From: Rostrohypoxylon terebratum
Lineage: Eukaryota; Ascomycota; Sordariomycetes; Xylariales; Hypoxylaceae
Direction of reading: 5' to 3'
DNA length: 64,000 nucleotides
Assembly (NCBI GenBank): GCA_022497145.1
Contig: MU385860.1
Span: 124,001 to 188,000 of the forward strand
This document shows positions 22,613-33,810 of this stretch, piece by piece. Position 1 is the stretch's first letter, and every line of letters begins with the position of its first letter. The notes beneath the pieces are model-generated. The model ran no database searches. It was not told the origin of the DNA and saw nothing but the letters and a program-made list of their open reading frames with translations. A program made the position numbers and the translations under genes.

Positions 22613-23339
22613 GTTAGCAATCAGTCGTTGATTGAATCAATCGGACACGAAATTGGTAGGAAGAGACATGATGGGCCTCAATCGTCTACGCAACTGTGAA
22701 GGCAACCCTTAATATATTTACCTACTCGTCGATTAGCCCAGAGTTTTCTTATCGGAGAACAGGTTCCTTAATTATATGGTATCTTTGAACTATTGTATAG
22801 ATGGATGGTGTAGGTTATGGGAAAGCTCTTCGACGGCTAATCTGGAACGACCAATCAAGATTTCGAGTATGAAGCTATTGTATATTATCCTCGGCAGTTC
22901 GTCACCACTGAGATCGAAAGAGTTTCTCAATATCCATTAGACATCATTTAACATATTTGCTAGTTAAGTAGCTATCCAAAATCAGTATTTTAAGAACCCC
23001 TTAGCAAGTAAGTAAGTTGTAAGACAGTGCAGAAAACAGAAGACATTTCCATGTACAGCTTCTATAGCATGCTCCCTCATCAAGACTGCCCTTTTTTGCG
23101 ACGGAATTTCTCGGGGATAGCATTGGTTTCTTTTGAAAAGATATTAGCTCTTCAACCCTAACTGTGCAATGCCAAGATGATCGACCGCTACCTACTACGT
23201 ATAACTATGGGCAGTCGCGCAGATGAAGTGTCCGCGAGTTAACAACCTCCAAATAAATCAACAACACATGCGATGAATCGCGACTTTAACGAATGATGGC
23301 CTGTGGAGTCTTATCGTAGCTCTCCCAGTTCGTTTGAAA
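22613..23339. other. Intergenic, no supported gene
   Basis: AT-rich stretch upstream of the damaged secreted-protein gene. No open frame of note. Confidence 0.5.
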
Positions 23340-23708
23340 TCATGGATGGTATGGAGCAAAAAAGAAAAAAGACCTACTCATTCCCTGGATAGAAGCCGTC
23401 TCGAGGGGGAGCTCGAAACAGGTCGCCCATACATCATACCAATCTGGTCCTTTAAGATGGATTGATCCACTCTCGAGAGACGTGCCGCAAGCTATGTCGA
23501 GGAACGCCATACTACCCATGATGTCTTAGAAGAAACAACTTCCGTTTCCGCTCTGGTTGTAAGCACACAAGACTACATCGCCGACTTTAGAATGTCTCAC
23601 CGAACCCTTTGAAATAGCCTCATCGTTAACGTGGAGTGACAGGCTCATCAAGGCTTCCATGTGGCCGTCCGAGTTCATATCGTATATGTTGCTTAAATAA
23701 CGATATCG
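23340..23708 (-). pseudogene. Remnant of a small Cys-containing protein, possibly secreted
   Basis: A coding-like minus-strand frame runs from after TGA 23711-23709 to TGA 23342-23340 and is broken once by TAA at 23528-23526. The two halves read as one protein: HMEALMSLSLHVNDEAISKG, KVGDVVLCAYNQSGNGSCFF, then after the stop DIMGSMAFLDIACGTSLESG and GPDWYDVWATCFELPLETAS. Four Cys are spread as expected for two disulphides. The first in-frame ATG is at 23678, but no signal peptide is attached; an upstream piece at 23712-23757 (VIIVSSEAVANSL) may be what is left of one. TAA would be CAA (Gln) before a single C-to-T change. Family unknown. Because each half is short it would escape normal gene calling. 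Confidence 0.5.
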
Positions 23709-25091
23709 TCATAAGGAATTCGCTACTGCTTCAGAAGAAACAATAATGACTATTAAAGTGATAAAGTTTAGAAGCTTTGTGTTTCTCAATGTTGGGGATT
23801 GCACAGTAAGTTTGGTGGGGGCTTGAGAACTTGGTGGGATGGATAGGTAGGTACAATCTCATCCATATCTAGATGAAAAAATACAACGTATATAAACCTT
23901 AGAGCTGGCTCCTATCTGTCTATTAGACTTTTCCTATTAATTCCTCTCTGTAGTCTAACGTGAGGGCTCTACACGTGAACAGCCTTTGTTGAGACTCGCT
24001 TAGAATATCTCAATAACGCATGCAATCTTCGAGAAGAAGCTATAAACTAGTGACGAAAGGCTCATTTGAATAATAAGGCGCGTTAAGTATCATTTAATCG
24101 ATTTGCCGAAGCACTATTGGTTGAAACATCTACTTGCTTTAAGATGTATCCATCAGAGACGAATAGGCTACCATTTTCTTAACCTTGACGGTTATTTGAT
24201 ACCTATTCTGTCCAGATCAATAAATCTAAAAGTAGCCGACCGAAGAAAGATATCCTTGTTAATATCTATCATTGGCCGTGTCTTGCTTACTCATGCAACT
24301 CTTGCCGACAACTGCGTGAATCGTCGTACTTGATCTGATAATAGTGACCGGTAGTGACTTTATTGGTGATTTTGCAACACTTGAAATCGAGACACTCATC
24401 TGCCTAAAATTTTTGACAGCTCTAATCAGAGAACTCGTATTACCTCAGCGTTAGAGAAAAAATCATATGTACTTCAACCAGAAGCGGTGCGATTAGATTT
24501 GACGTTGTTCAAGATGAAAGTTACGTTTTGCGTTGTTAAGTATCCAGATATTATTAATGGATGCCGTTCTGGAAAATGCCATAGAAGATCACATGAATGT
24601 TGAACTTTCGGGCTAGGGAGTCGCCGGATTGCACTTGCCACCTTCTTAGTGGTCTTAGGTCCCCATTACCTGCCTACCAGGGAAACTAACGAATTCAAAA
24701 TGGAAAGCAACTGGGTACCTACTCCACAGAGTTATAAAGCCACCGGACCCCCGGGCTGCCCCAGCTCCACCTTCCCAGGCGGAAGGACCAGCCTGCCAGC
24801 TAATAATAAGAGGAAGATCGACACGAAGGTCAAACTGCCAAGTTCATCATCATCATAATTTATTCATCATTCACTTTGTTTCAGCCCGGGATTAGAAATC
24901 TAAATCCGCATTGTTCGCCTCGGACGAAGAGTCAAGCTTTCTCAAATACTCCTTATCTAAAACTACCGCTCCTTGACCAATCTTCTCAATTCACAAGACT
25001 TCCTTTATTTGTCAATCCGCCCTAGTACCATCTCCTATCCACTGCCTAACCTCACCGCCAACCCGAAACAATCCACAGAACAACGATCAAT
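23709..25091. other. Intergenic, no supported gene
   Basis: AT-rich, with only short frames. The right end, a CT-rich stretch from about 24960, is the likely promoter and leader of the inhibitor gene at 25092. Confidence 0.5.
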
Positions 25092-25564
25092 ATGCGTTTC
25101 TTCTCTACCATCGTTGCAGCGCTTGCTGTCGCTCAGGGAGTTGCTGCCGTTGACGTCCAGAAGTCTGTTATCGTCAGCTTCCCGATCGAGACCACCGACG
25201 ATATCGTCAACCGCGCCAAGGATGACATCCGAAAGGCGGGGGGCGTGATTACTCACGAGTACCAACTCATCAAGTACGCACCTATCCCACTCTACTCGCA
25301 TCTGCTTTCTTTCATGATTGCAATTTCCATTCCTACTTCGTTTGAACAACGGGTTGAATATGTTTCTATGATGGCAAATGGCAAATGGCAAATGGCAAAT
25401 AGCAAACAGCAAACATGTGAACTAACTATGCGATCTCTAAAAATAGGGGCTTCGCAGCCAAGGCTCCCCAAAAGATCCTCGAAACGGTGTCGGCCTGGAG
25501 CGCGGAGTTCCATGCCGTCATTGAAGAGGACCAAGTCGTCGAAATCACAACGAACTCGTTTTAA
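25092..25564 (+). CDS. Small protein with inhibitor I9 (subtilisin-propeptide-like) fold
   Basis: Exons 25092-25273 and 25447-25564 join in phase 2 across a 173-bp intron (GTACGC to ATAG) and encode 99 residues. A signal-peptide-like start (MRFFSTIVAALAVAQGVAA) is followed by a core typical of stand-alone I9 inhibitors: KSVIVSFPIETTDDIVNRAK, then GGVITHEYQLIKGFAAKAP, and VIEEDQVVEI near the end. Such proteins resemble the propeptide of subtilisin proteases and inhibit or chaperone them. No protease gene adjoins it, so this is a free-standing inhibitor. The intron is longer than most here because it contains a short tandem repeat. Secretion is inferred from the N-terminus; some family members act in the vacuole. 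Confidence 0.87.
25371..25414. repeat. Tandem repeat, 7-bp unit, in the inhibitor intron
   Basis: About six copies of ATGGCAA, the last two diverged to ATAGCAA and ACAGCAA. It sits wholly within the intron at 25274-25446. Confidence 0.85.
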
Positions 25565-28088
25565 GTACGGCGCATCTCACCGGTCACGCGACAGCTGCCA
25601 CCGTGATGGAAGACGTGCTAGAACAACTTACCTGCACGATAACCCCCACAGACCCCGCAGGTACGCAGACGGGATCGGCGTCGGGTTGAACCAAAAAATA
25701 CCAAGGCAACATGAAAAATAATCTAGACAATCGGGTCGGACTGAATTAGAGAATGGGTTCCTGGCGTTATCGTATTCTTCGAGGGTGTTAGCATTGTTTG
25801 GCGGCTTTTGCTTCATAGGGAATATCATTATTTTCGCTGTTCCGAGATGCGTCCGGATCGACCCGTTATTCGAGAGCGATGCTTTGCGATTCATGTGGAT
25901 CTTGCGCCTTCTGATTCCGAGTATTAGAACATGTGGCTTGGTTTCGTCTGTGTTTCTTCTAGTGATAAAAGGTCGTAAATAAGGCGACCAAGTATTTTGT
26001 CCAATAAGTAATGTAGTGTCTATCTGAGGATATAGTGCAGATCAGTGATGACATGTGCTTATTGGGGATACAAGCCACCATGTGCCCACGAGAATTACTT
26101 AGGTACGATAGGTATCAGGAACGTTAGGGTGTTGCCTCACTGGGCAGCTTTTCTAATACCAGGTGCTTGGACAAGATCGAATGCCTAGATCTACAGAAAA
26201 CATGAAGTATCAGTTTTATGCGGTCATATATTAGTACCTATCAGATATCTTTGGCTGCCCATGCACTGTGTCATACTTGTCTTAGATATATACCTACTTA
26301 AGCGTAAATCGCCAAATCTAGACGATACTGACCTACATAGTAGGTCTCACCTAGGTCCTAAGTTGTACTACGTATTGTTAGTATTGGAGGGTGTTACGTA
26401 ATAATACTTACCTTGATTAAGCTTCTAGATTCACTAAAGAATTAAGATAGCTTTGGTCTGCTTAATAGGTATGTTTCTAACTATGAAACGATCGTGGACG
26501 TTAGACTTTTGCAATATCGGAGTCATTAGGTGAAGCAGTCCTTTCTTAACACATCCATTCTTCCAAATGGTATATCATCTCGCGTGTGAATAAGCACATC
26601 ACAGTGAAATTCCTTGAGACACAAAGTAATACCTAGTGTTGAATCTTTAGAGGGGTTTGCATATTCATTATATTCATTGTGTCTACATAGTACACAGTGA
26701 TAAAAGGTGCTTGAAAGAACTTGTTGGTATCATTCTCAATACTATTCGTCTAGTACTTAATAGGTACAGCGCCTTGATGCGCCATAATCAGTAGATCGTC
26801 CCAATTCTAATGTGAGGTCTGATCGCGTTACATCGCCGTCCTCTGCGGGGGCGAACTGTGACTTGAAACGAACGGTAATGATCTAATGTGACCTTGCGTC
26901 GCTTGATTCGGGTATGCTGGAATTGGTGATGGTCACCCGTCACCCGTGACCTTTTCGTGGTATTCGAGGCCATCGGTTTGTTCACCAACATGACTATGTA
27001 CTATGTAGGTAATATGTCATCCCTTGCTAGCTGCCAAATGAACTAGTATTCCGGTTCGTGGTTTGTGGTTTGTGGTTTGTAGTTTATAGGCATGACATGC
27101 TAAAGTCTACATAGGTAAAGTGTTTCTGTTAGACAAGTTTCAACTAAGCATCAGCCCTAGATGCTGGAACCATGGCTTATCTCCATATCACCATATCACC
27201 ATAATAAAATTAAAGGGCAAGAGGATGACCTATGACGATCTAGAGGTATCTTTCACCTCTTTTTCACGCAAAGTGTACTCGAGGAGCCCGAAGTCTGTTA
27301 CCAAGATGCTTTGCGCTATCCAGAACTTAGACCTTCGTACCTTGCAGGTAGACGAAATGGCTCTAGCTCGGACAAGGAAGATGCAGTTCTAGTTGTATTA
27401 CGCATGTAGCACATGTAACATCCCTGTAGATACAGGACACCAAGCGCTCTTACCCCCCCTATCGAGCTCTTCGAGTTGGTTCAAGTGGTCTTAATCGATA
27501 TCAAGTTCCACAAGCACCCGTGCCGCCTTAACCCAGCAACCACGTTAGTGTTAATAGGCGTCTTATTAGGTTCAAACCTCTCGGGAAGCGGGAAGCACAA
27601 TCCAACTTCAACGCTCTTTTGACACTTTTTTGATACTTTTTCTTAACACCATCAAGACCCAAGACCCTTTTTGATTGACAAGGGAAGAGAAAGAGGGAAA
27701 GACGTTCAGAAACAATGGCTTTGATTGTGACCTGAACAATCCAAAGAACCAGAACAATATTCATTCTTTTACAACAATGATATGAACTCCGTGCTTTTAT
27801 AACGCTGCTGGTCCACCACGAAATCACCAAAATCATACTTCTTCTCGTCTATCCTCGATATACCAACCTTCACAAACTCGAATCACTGCTTTCATTCCAT
27901 TATCGCACATGCGCAACTACAATTTACACCCTACTTCATATTGATTTTTCTACCCATAGTTAATGAACCGTTGATTTGCGCAGCTAGCTGCTCTTCGCCG
28001 GAATCGATTTACGGTTCGCGGCCTCTAATCCTAATAGTCCACGGAGACCACATCGCACACCAAACTCAACTAATATACAACCGTAACG
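25565..28088. other. 2.5-kb intergenic region, no supported gene
   Basis: Mostly AT-rich with scattered CCTAGGT-like palindromes (for example near 26350). A GTTTGTG-type repeat lies at about 27058-27083. The last few hundred bases are the likely promoter and leader of the Hook gene. Open frames here are short and unlike proteins. Confidence 0.45.
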
Positions 28089-31000
28089 ATGGTGCCATCT
28101 ATACAACAGGCAGCCACACAAGTGGCCTTACTTGAATGGGTACGTTTATTTTCTTTTCTATCCCCCCATCGTATCCCCCCTTTTCATTGTCTCAGATAAC
28201 GGACTGATTGCTAACATAACTCCTGATAGACCGAGTCGATGCTCGACCGATTCATGCCCGATCGAAGCCCAGAATTAAGAGCAAAGAAGGCCGAGAACCT
28301 CTTCGATGGTGCTGTTTTCTCCGCTTTACTCGAGATTCTCGATAGCGAATACAACCCCGCTAGATTCCAACAAAGCGTCGACGCTCTTTCAACAGATACC
28401 GATAAGTCCCAAGTCAGAAGAAGGAATTTGCATATCATCCACATGGGTTTGAAAGATCTCGGAAGGCGAAACTGTCCCAAGATAGAGCCTCTGATTAACC
28501 AATTAGATTTCCAGGCGGTGGCAAAGGAGCCCACCAGGGCTGGCGCCTTCGATGTAAGTAAAATTGACCCCCTCTCCCCCTCTGCAGACTTTCCAGTAGT
28601 TTCAGATCCCGCTAACATTCATCTACAGATACTAGTTCTCTTCTTGTGTGCTGCTTGTCTCCGTGAGGATGACAACTCGAAATTTGTCAGCTTAGTGACG
28701 GCCTTAGACATGAAACTTCAGCAGGGGATCTTTCAGGTCCTCAAGGAAGTGGATGTTAAGCTGGTGCAGATAGCTGCAGCCGCTGACAACGACCTTGATC
28801 CTCATCTTCCTACAGACCTCGATGATGAACTTGCGCAAGAAGCGGCGATAGCGCAACTGCAGTTCGAGGCGGAAGAGGCGAGGAGGCAGGCGGGCGGCTT
28901 GAAAATGCGGCTAGATCGTCTCCACGATAATTACGAAGATCTACTTAGGAAGCACGATCAGCTTCAAGAAGAAAATCAGCAGTTACAGAAGCAGATCGAG
29001 TCCGAAGCCGGAAATTTTGATAAACATCGTCTTCAGCGTCAGCTAAAGGAGAACGAGGCACTTATTGCGAATTTAGAGAACGAGAGGAATTGTCTAGTTG
29101 AGGAAAGAGACCGACTCTTGAAAGAGAAAGCTCGCCTTGAAGTGGCAGCCAAAAAAGCCGAGGCTTTGACAGACGAGAACCAAGAACTTCGTTCCAGAAA
29201 TGAGGACCTTTCTAAGAAGGCCAACATGGCCGACAACTTAAGGAAGAAGCTAGAGTCGATGAAAGCAATAGAGGCGGACTACAAGACGCTCCAAAATGAA
29301 CGGGTTGACGCCTCTAAGCTCATGGAACAGCTTCATACTGCTGCAATGAGGATCGAGACTCTGAAGCGGGAAGCCGAAGCCTACGCCACGAAGATGCAAG
29401 GGTATGAAATTGACATCGCGACCTTCAATGACCAGAAAACCATGTACACAACAGAGAACGCCGAGTTGAGATTGCGCCTCGAGGATCTGCAGTCTCGTAG
29501 TCAGATAGATGAAGCGGTCGTTCGAGATCTCCAAGAGAAGGTAATGATGCTTGATCCCTCGGCTACTACTACTCCAGGCACTCCTATAGCTTCCCATCCG
29601 ACAACGCTCGAGGACGAACTTAATGAATCCAGCAATAATACCATTTCAATGAGGAATCTCGAATTGCAGCGCCTGCAGGCCGAAAATACTGTACTTAAGA
29701 GCACCATCGGTACGGAAACGGAGAAAGGTCAACTTATCCAGGAGATGGAAGACCTCCGGGTTTCGCGTGATAGCCTGCAGGAGAAGGTAAATGACTTACT
29801 CGAGAAGTACACAGTTAGCCAACATCAGCTCGATGCGCTCATCCAAAACATGGGTAAAGACGGGTTAGTCAAAGCTTTACAAGCTTGTTATGACTTGGCG
29901 CCGGACACCAAATGGCTAATGTCGAACTACTTCAGAGACGAGACATATTCCAACATGCGAACGCAAGTCCTTGCCGAACAGAACAACGCCAAGAAACTCG
30001 AGAGGGAACTCGCTGCAGCAAAAGAGCAGATTGCCGACAAAGACCGTGCTTTGCTCGAAGCACGAAGTGATTGTAAGGTTATCTTAAGGGAATTTGCTTT
30101 CGCCGGGAATTATGCTGACACGGAGGATCAAGTTAATGCTGTTGAAAAGTCTAGCCTAGAAGCTCTTGCGGAGCTGAAGAGAACAGATGGCATGCTTGCC
30201 GTCTCTCTTCGTGCCGAGCTTGAGGCGGAAAGGAAGAAGCACAAGGCATTGAGAGAAGAATTTGAGAATCAGCGATCGCAACTCCTGACAGCCTTCATCG
30301 AGAAGGATCAACTTCGACGCGAAGCTGAGGCGGCTAACCGCGAGATGCAAAGGGCCGCAGACGGATTACCCATCAGTACGGACAGTGCTAAACAGTCCGA
30401 AAAGATGGAAAAACTCCGCACGCGGTACAAGCAGCTACAACAGGTGAGTCGACGTTCTTCTATTGATTCCATTGCCTCAGTTGCCAGCAACGACGATGAC
30501 CAACGTGACGTCGTCGCCGTTAAAGATAAACGTCGAACTATCTGGAGTACACTTACTAGTCCTTGGTTTGAGCCTAAACAGGAGCGTCCTGAGAGTGGAT
30601 TTTATCCATATGTAATAAGAAGCGATGGGTCGTTTGGCGCCTCTGATTGCCCAGTCCCATCTCCCATGTTTTTCCTATCCCCAGGACCTAGTGCCAGTAG
30701 CTTTAGGCCTAGGACCCTGAGCAACTCATCAAACATTTCGGGATTCACTTCTGGAAGCGGATCCCCTCTATCTCCTACTAGCATACCTGTTAGCAGGCGA
30801 AAGTAACCGTTCCTTGGTGTCTTTTTCTAAAATTTTGGCCGCATCAGCGAATAAAATGACCTGAAGCCAAGTGGCCAAGATAGTCGCCCAAAGCATACAA
30901 ACTCACAGCGAGGCCCAATTTCGATTGAAATTCATATGCACTGACATGTGCTTCATTTACAGCAATACGAACAGTCGGAACTCAAGAATCGTGAGCTTGA

Positions 31001-31563
31001 TCGGACACTCAAAGCAGTTCGTGCCGGATCCGAAGCCGGTGCTCAGAAGGTACGTCAAGTCTTTTCTGCTCGTATCAATTATATCGGTGGTTTGGAAGAG
31101 GTGGTATTTTTAGAATCTTTTCATGTGTCATCTTTCATTGTAGTTCAAAAATATATCTGTTATGTCATGTTATTATATTGTAACCTTGTACTTCATTCTA
31201 TGATCATGTATACCTCAGACCAAACTTGTGTGACAGATATGAGTCTTTCTTTATTGCCATCGGTGGCTCGATACCTAACCAAACCTGAACAGGCACAGTC
31301 CGATCAGATCATTAAGAACCTACAGCGCGAGAACGCGATGATTGCTACTGCTTGGTATGACCTCACCAGTCGCCTGCAGAGCAACCATGTTGTGCTACAG
31401 CGGCGGCATGACGTCCCAAAAAGTTGGCTCAACAAGCAAAGACAAATGGTGAATGGTAAGTGAATTGTTAATTTTCCACTCTCGACACAACATATCAACA
31501 GAGATCTATCAATAGCATCATAACAAGTGCTAATGGAGATGATAGCTACACCTCGGAAGTAGG
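28089..31563 (+). CDS. hookA: Hook family dynein adaptor (HookA/Hok1)
   Basis: Links dynein and its partners to early endosomes for transport along microtubules. Six exons: 28089-28139, 28230-28553, 28629-30443, 30963-31049, 31293-31455 and 31547-31563, with introns of 90, 75, 519, 243 and 91 bp, give 818 residues. Residues 1-165 form the N-terminal Hook domain that contacts dynein light intermediate chain (TESMLDRFMPDRSPELRAKK onward; FLCAACLREDDNSKFV). A long coiled coil follows from about 190 to 720. The last exons carry the conserved cargo-binding end: NLQRENAMIATAWYDLTSRL, then PKSWLNKQRQMVNATPRK. The final 17-base coding exon is supported by phase and by that ending. Reading through intron 5 would instead end MVNGK. 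Intron 2 (75 bp) is a stop-free multiple of three, and intron 3 can be read through for 120 codons. Confidence 0.93.
30444..30806 (+). other. Possible alternative C-terminal coding segment of the Hook gene
   Basis: The third intron of the Hook gene is unusually long, and its first 363 bases stay in frame with the preceding exon, ending at TAA 30804-30806. The 120 residues are rich in Ser and Pro (VSRRSSIDSIASVASNDDD, SPGPSASSFRPRTLSNSSN, ending TSIPVSRRK) with many SP/TP sites. If the donor GTGAGT at 30444 is not used, the protein would be about 850 residues and would lack the last 88 residues that bind the FTS/FHIP-type cargo adaptor. Neutral retention of the intron is the alternative. Confidence 0.4.
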
Positions 31564-33810
31564 AACCCTGAGTATATCACAAATGACTAGGGGGAGAATT
31601 TGTGATAGTCTAAAATTGGCTTATTGTCTTCCAACTCCCCCATTCTGAATTCTAGTACTCGGGAAGTCAAACATTAGGTACTTGAAGTCGGTTTGGACAT
31701 GCAGTAGGGACTAGATACCCTCTTTCCTCACACCTTCTCCTAAAAGTCTTCCTTCGTCTTTATATCACGTTACGTTGGAACGATTGATGTTACCATCCTA
31801 AACACAACACACTTCTGCCTCCTCAGAGCGCATTTTTCTTTTTATAGGTTTGTTCGGCGAGCAATGCACAGCATTTGGTGGACGGCATTGGCGATCGTTT
31901 TGCATGCGTCCAAGGCATGCTTTTTGTACGTACGTAAATTATACCCGCTTCATAGTCTATACTGCATCAGTACTAGGTAGATCCGCGGTGGTTGCGAGAG
32001 AATTGAGTCTTCTAAACACATCAAATTTCGAACATAAATTCTCGATGTTACGTGTTAGTGAACTGAGAACCGTTGCAACGGATCGTCTTAAGCCAAGACC
32101 GATTGATGCTTAGGTAGGGTCTAATGCAGTCAGACTTGTAGAGGCACGTAGTGGCCGCCCCCAATATCGCAGCCATAATAAGAAACATAGGTAGATAACT
32201 ACCTACCTGACTTGCCCAGATAGATGAGAAGGAAGAACGGTTCAGTCAAAGGATTCTCGATGGTTGTTTTCGCTACTTTTTTGTTCTTGGTGTCCCTTTA
32301 AGACTCAATAGGGTCAGGTACCTAGGTATGGATATCAGTTAAAAAATAAGGATGCTATATTTAGGTTACTGAGCTTTTTGGATCTTGGAAAGTTGCGGCT
32401 CAAGCTCGCGGACTAAGACCCGAATTTGGTTGCCGGGCTAGACGGCCGCCAACTTTGAAAGACTCGGGAACCTGGTATGACTACGTTAGTACCTAATCAA
32501 GCTGGCGAATGATTTTTTTTTTTTTTCGTTACCGATATGTCGAACCGAGATATTCGGGGTGGCTTGATACCTACTTACCTAGTGCTTAAAAAACTTACGT
32601 TAACTCCGAACATTTCACGAGTGAGTAGCGGTGTGGTTTCCTATTCGAGAGTAAATTCCCACCTGAAATGGTTAAGTAGCCTCATCTGCGTGTGCAATGA
32701 TACAGTCCTGCATATGACGAAGGTACGCGTCAGTTTAGAAGAGAAATCTGGCGGCAATTATCTAACCGTGCTCACAGGGCGGGGACGCTCGCATTCCGAA
32801 GCTCAGGCCTTCGGACTCGCTACCTACCTACTTTGTAGATAAAACTAATTATAACGGTTGGCGTTTACTATATAGACTGAGATGGCGTCAGGCCAGGTGG
32901 TCACGGCCTCTCGAAATTCGGCAAAGGTAGATCCCGATGGATCGAGATCAACCAGATATCTTTCTTTAGCTCTTCAACTTTCAGACCTAATCCTCTATGT
33001 TGTTGGACGAAGGTATGTTACGGTAGGAGGATGAAGATACATACCTAATATACATATAATTCTATCGTAATGTGGAAGTTGAAGTTAGGTAAGGCTTAGA
33101 ACAACCAAAGAAATGGAAGTAGACTCTAGAATCAAGATATAAAAAGAAAAAAAACACTACACTATATTACCCCATGCAGCCCATGCAACCTTCCGATGGG
33201 AGATTAGTGCACCTTTTATCGGCCTTACTCGATATGGTCATAGTGGATGTTCAGCCACATATTAGCGTATTCTATGACATTTTAGCCACTCGGAAACCGA
33301 GGAAAATGTTGGACAAGCACCGCCTCACGTGCGAACATGGATGACACCCCGGACAAACCTTATGTAACCTTGGGTAGGGAACTAGGAAAGAACGGGAGAG
33401 CCCATTAGCCCCATTAGCCCCATTAGCCCATTGGAAAATCAGTGATTTCCAAACGATTGCAAATCTCCGTACTCTCTTCAATCTTCAAAGCTTAAAAGTT
33501 TAAATACCCTCAGCCAAAACTGAGCCGGCTTCCAGGTTACAACTTATCCCGTGTTTAATCAGCACCGACTCCAGACTCCAGACTCCAGACTCCAGACTTG
33601 GCCCGACTCCGACTGAACCCTTCTATATATTATTTGATATACCATTATAGCCTTGGAACTATTAATTCTATCATGACCTTGACGATGCGCGCTCGGCCGT
33701 TCCCACTAGGATGAATCCAGTAACCGAGGCGCATTAGCAGGCGATCATGTCAGTGTCTCCAGTGTCTCGTCTGTACCACCAAAGAAATCGCATCATCAGC
33801 ATCATCAACA
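31564..33810. other. 2.2-kb intergenic region, no supported gene
   Basis: Holds the Hook 3' end and the BTB gene promoter. Features seen: a T-run at about 32513-32526, a TACCTAGGTA-type palindrome near 32318, a CCATTAGCC repeat at about 33402-33429 and a 7-bp tandem repeat at 33567-33597. Confidence 0.45.
33567..33597. repeat. Tandem repeat, 7-bp unit
   Basis: Four and a half exact copies of GACTCCA in the region upstream of the BTB gene. Confidence 0.85.
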
